Shown here in pieces: positions 62,132-64,000 of a stretch of 64,000 nt of DNA (positions are counted from its first letter, which is position 1; each line of letters begins with the position of its first letter). The notes under the pieces are model-generated. The model was not told the origin of the DNA. It did not search any database and was given only the letters and a program-made list of their open reading frames with translations. The translations under genes and the position numbers were made by a program. The stretch is taken from positions 20,851,915 to 20,915,914 of the forward strand of contig CAIIXF020000001.1 in assembly GCA_903813345.2 (NCBI GenBank), written 5' to 3'. This stretch comes from Owenia fusiformis (taxonomy: Eukaryota; Annelida; Polychaeta; Sabellida; Oweniidae).

Positions 62132-63249
62132 AGACCGAAGAGCAGGTATTATATCGACGAATACATGCCGCAGGGCTAGGCACAAACGTTTTCTGTACCC
62201 CGAATGAACGACCTAAGGGAGTGAGGGATTCGAAAGCTTTTGTGCCTAGTCCTAAGGTATTTATTACTCGATATGGTACCTGCTCTGAGGTCTACACTCC
62301 CCTCCATAAGTTTGGCAACCCTAACTCCCCCATTGGATTACATGCTAAAGCCTATTTATGTTTGAATTCTTATTTCCATAATCTGTAAAGAAAAGTCTAG
62401 TTTTAGGGCTTGAAATATTAATTGACATCATTTTGAATACCTCCAATTTTTTCAACAATCACAATAGGTCGGATATTGATGACAAATCTGATGAAGTTTC
62501 AAAAATCGACACTCCCATGTTAAACCAATGGGAACTGATGGGTTTGTCGCTGCAGTCGCAAGTCGATATGACAGAGTATCCATCTATCTGAATTCTCGCA
62601 AAAATACAAGTTAGGTAAAAAATTAACTTTCTTAAACAAAAAATGATATGTTTCTTCACGTTCAAAAAATTTATATCTCTCCGAAGTCAAAATTACTTTT
62701 CAAAAAACCTCTCCCACTGAAATAACACAGGCGAAAAATGATTTTCAAAAATGACTTTGAAGCTCTGTAACTTTAATGTTCACAAAGTAACTTCACACTT
62801 AGCGGACCAAAAAGTTAGACAATTCAATCTTCTATATAAAAATATTTTTAGTGAAGCATTTAATGAATAGATATCCAGAAATCTGATTTGCCTAGAACCC
62901 ACCATTTCCCATTGGTTTACATTGGAATGACAATTTTCAAAAATTCATCAAATTTGTCATCAATTTTCGACCTATTGTAATTGAGAAAATTAAAAGTAAA
63001 CGGAAATGAAGTCAAGTTACAATTTACTAGTACTGGTATTCTCTTTTATCATAAGTATTTCATCGCTAGTTAAATAACATTTGTAAATGAAAATTCAAAC
63101 ATGAAAAGGCTCTAACACGTAGTCCAATGAGGGAGATAGGGTTGCCAAACAAAGGCTTTCGAATCCCTCACTCCCTTCGGTCGTACAAAAAACGTTAGTG
63201 CCTAGCCCTGCTGTATTTATTCATCGATATAATACCTGTTCTTCGGTCT
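62132..63249. mobile_element. 1.1 kb long-inverted-repeat (foldback) element with nested palindrome
   Basis: The outer ends AGACCGAAGAGCAGGTATTA and the reverse complement of TAATACCTGTTCTTCGGTCT match. Inward, GCAGGGCTAGGCAC, AGGGAGTGAGGGATTCGAAAG, GTTTGGCAACCCTA and AATAGGTCGGATATTGATGA each have a mirrored partner in the right half, so the arms are each roughly 500 bp. The left end (62132-62292) is itself a palindrome ending GTACCTGCTCTGAGGTC. Only chance ORFs are present, so it is a non-autonomous element. No target duplication was found. Confidence 0.75.
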
Positions 63250-64000
63250 TTATTTCTGAACTCGTCAACATACCTCGCATGTTGAGATTTAGAAATGATT
63301 TAAGAAATTGTTGGTTTTTCAGCTTTGGCTTTAAAACAGACTTGAATCCAAACATGAGGGACTTTGTTTCAAAACTAATGGAGGCGAGAGTAGCAGTTAT
63401 CGATTAAAGGATTTAAGCCCGAGACCGTCAATGAATTGTAGGATGATTTAGACAACGTATGTCTTGTTTCCAGACTTTGAACGAGAGTCCGAATCCAAAG
63501 TCTAGGCTACAAGATATGAGTGAATTAACGTTTTCTGATTCTCATAAAATAGAAATGACAAGGAATGAAGACAGATATGAAATACATCTTTATTTACAGT
63601 TGTGATATAACTATTTATAAATTAATTACACATTTCCAAATTATTTGCCAGCTGTACCAGAGTCATACCTGAAAAAGTTGTAAGTTATACTGAATACCTG
63701 ACATCTATTAAACGCAATTTTAACACATATACGTATATATCATGGATTTATATCCAAAATCTGGTTATAAAATAGCGATAACTCTTTGATTAGAGTGACA
63801 TCTATCAATAGACCATATGATATGAAGGAATATTTCTTTTTTTGCTTTTGAAAATGGAATAGTTGAATACTATTCTCAAGTATTTCGCAGCACCCCTTCT
63901 AGGCTATACGTCTAATAACTCGTTAATAACGACATGAATCAATCTGAAATAGATTTTTTTCATTTCACAATTTCTAGGTTTTATGATCAGTTGCACAATA
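63250..64000. other. Right edge of the window, no gene supported
   Basis: An open frame to 63407 ends in LNPNMRDFVSKLMEARVAVID and starts inside the foldback element. It could be an exon of a gene running through this edge, but no splice pair or domain supports it. Confidence 0.3.

Noticed and set aside
1-64000. tRNA, rRNA and CRISPR arrays
   Set aside because: No tRNA-like A/B boxes in a cloverleaf context, no rRNA-like GC-rich conserved blocks, and the only regular arrays are the satellite, with no unique spacers.

Overview
The window is nuclear genomic DNA of a bilaterian invertebrate. It has AT-rich intergenic sequence, spliced genes with GT..AG introns, a LINE, a minisatellite and several MITE-like or foldback elements, with no operons or bacterial signals. 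The DMRT93B-type paralogue and the repeat style fit a lophotrochozoan or another non-vertebrate bilaterian, but the phylum cannot be fixed from the sequence alone.

Region 1 (about 1.2-6.8 kb, + strand) is a nine-exon gene for a type I membrane protein with the order signal peptide, EGF, SEA, EGF, EGF, transmembrane segment, Tyr-rich cytoplasmic tail. I rebuilt it by joining exons at splice sites with compatible phases. It gives about 523 residues and ends in a clean stop codon. Its introns carry a mini-mariner remnant and a diverged tandem repeat.

Region 2 (6.8-15.8 kb) is a gene desert. Region 3 (15.78-20.95 kb, +) is a complete two-exon DMRT gene of the DMRTA/DMRT4-5/dmrt99B class, with a DM domain in exon 1 and a DMA domain in exon 2 (355 aa). 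Its 4.1 kb intron holds a GC-rich MITE and a compact cluster of transcription-factor motifs. Region 4 (21-37 kb) separates the two DMRT genes. It contains a 486 bp foldback element with a 5 bp target duplication and a 50 bp-unit minisatellite, which is split by a 5'-truncated LINE with an intact 930-codon reverse-transcriptase ORF. Region 5 (37.67-45.23 kb, +) is a second complete two-exon DMRT gene of the DMRT93B/DMRT3 class (393 aa).

The two DMRT genes are head to tail. Both are split between DM and DMA by a phase-1 intron after a shared first base of a Gly codon. Both also carry the same extended CCAAT motif 235-291 bp upstream of the ATG. This supports an old tandem pair with shared promoter logic.

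Region 6 (45.2-64 kb) is mostly non-coding. It contains several inverted-repeat elements (48.7-49.2, 54.1-54.6 and 62.1-63.2 kb), a direct duplication around one of them (53.8/54.8 kb), and one orphan candidate 3' coding exon at 58.03 kb. No tRNA, rRNA or CRISPR array was recognised.
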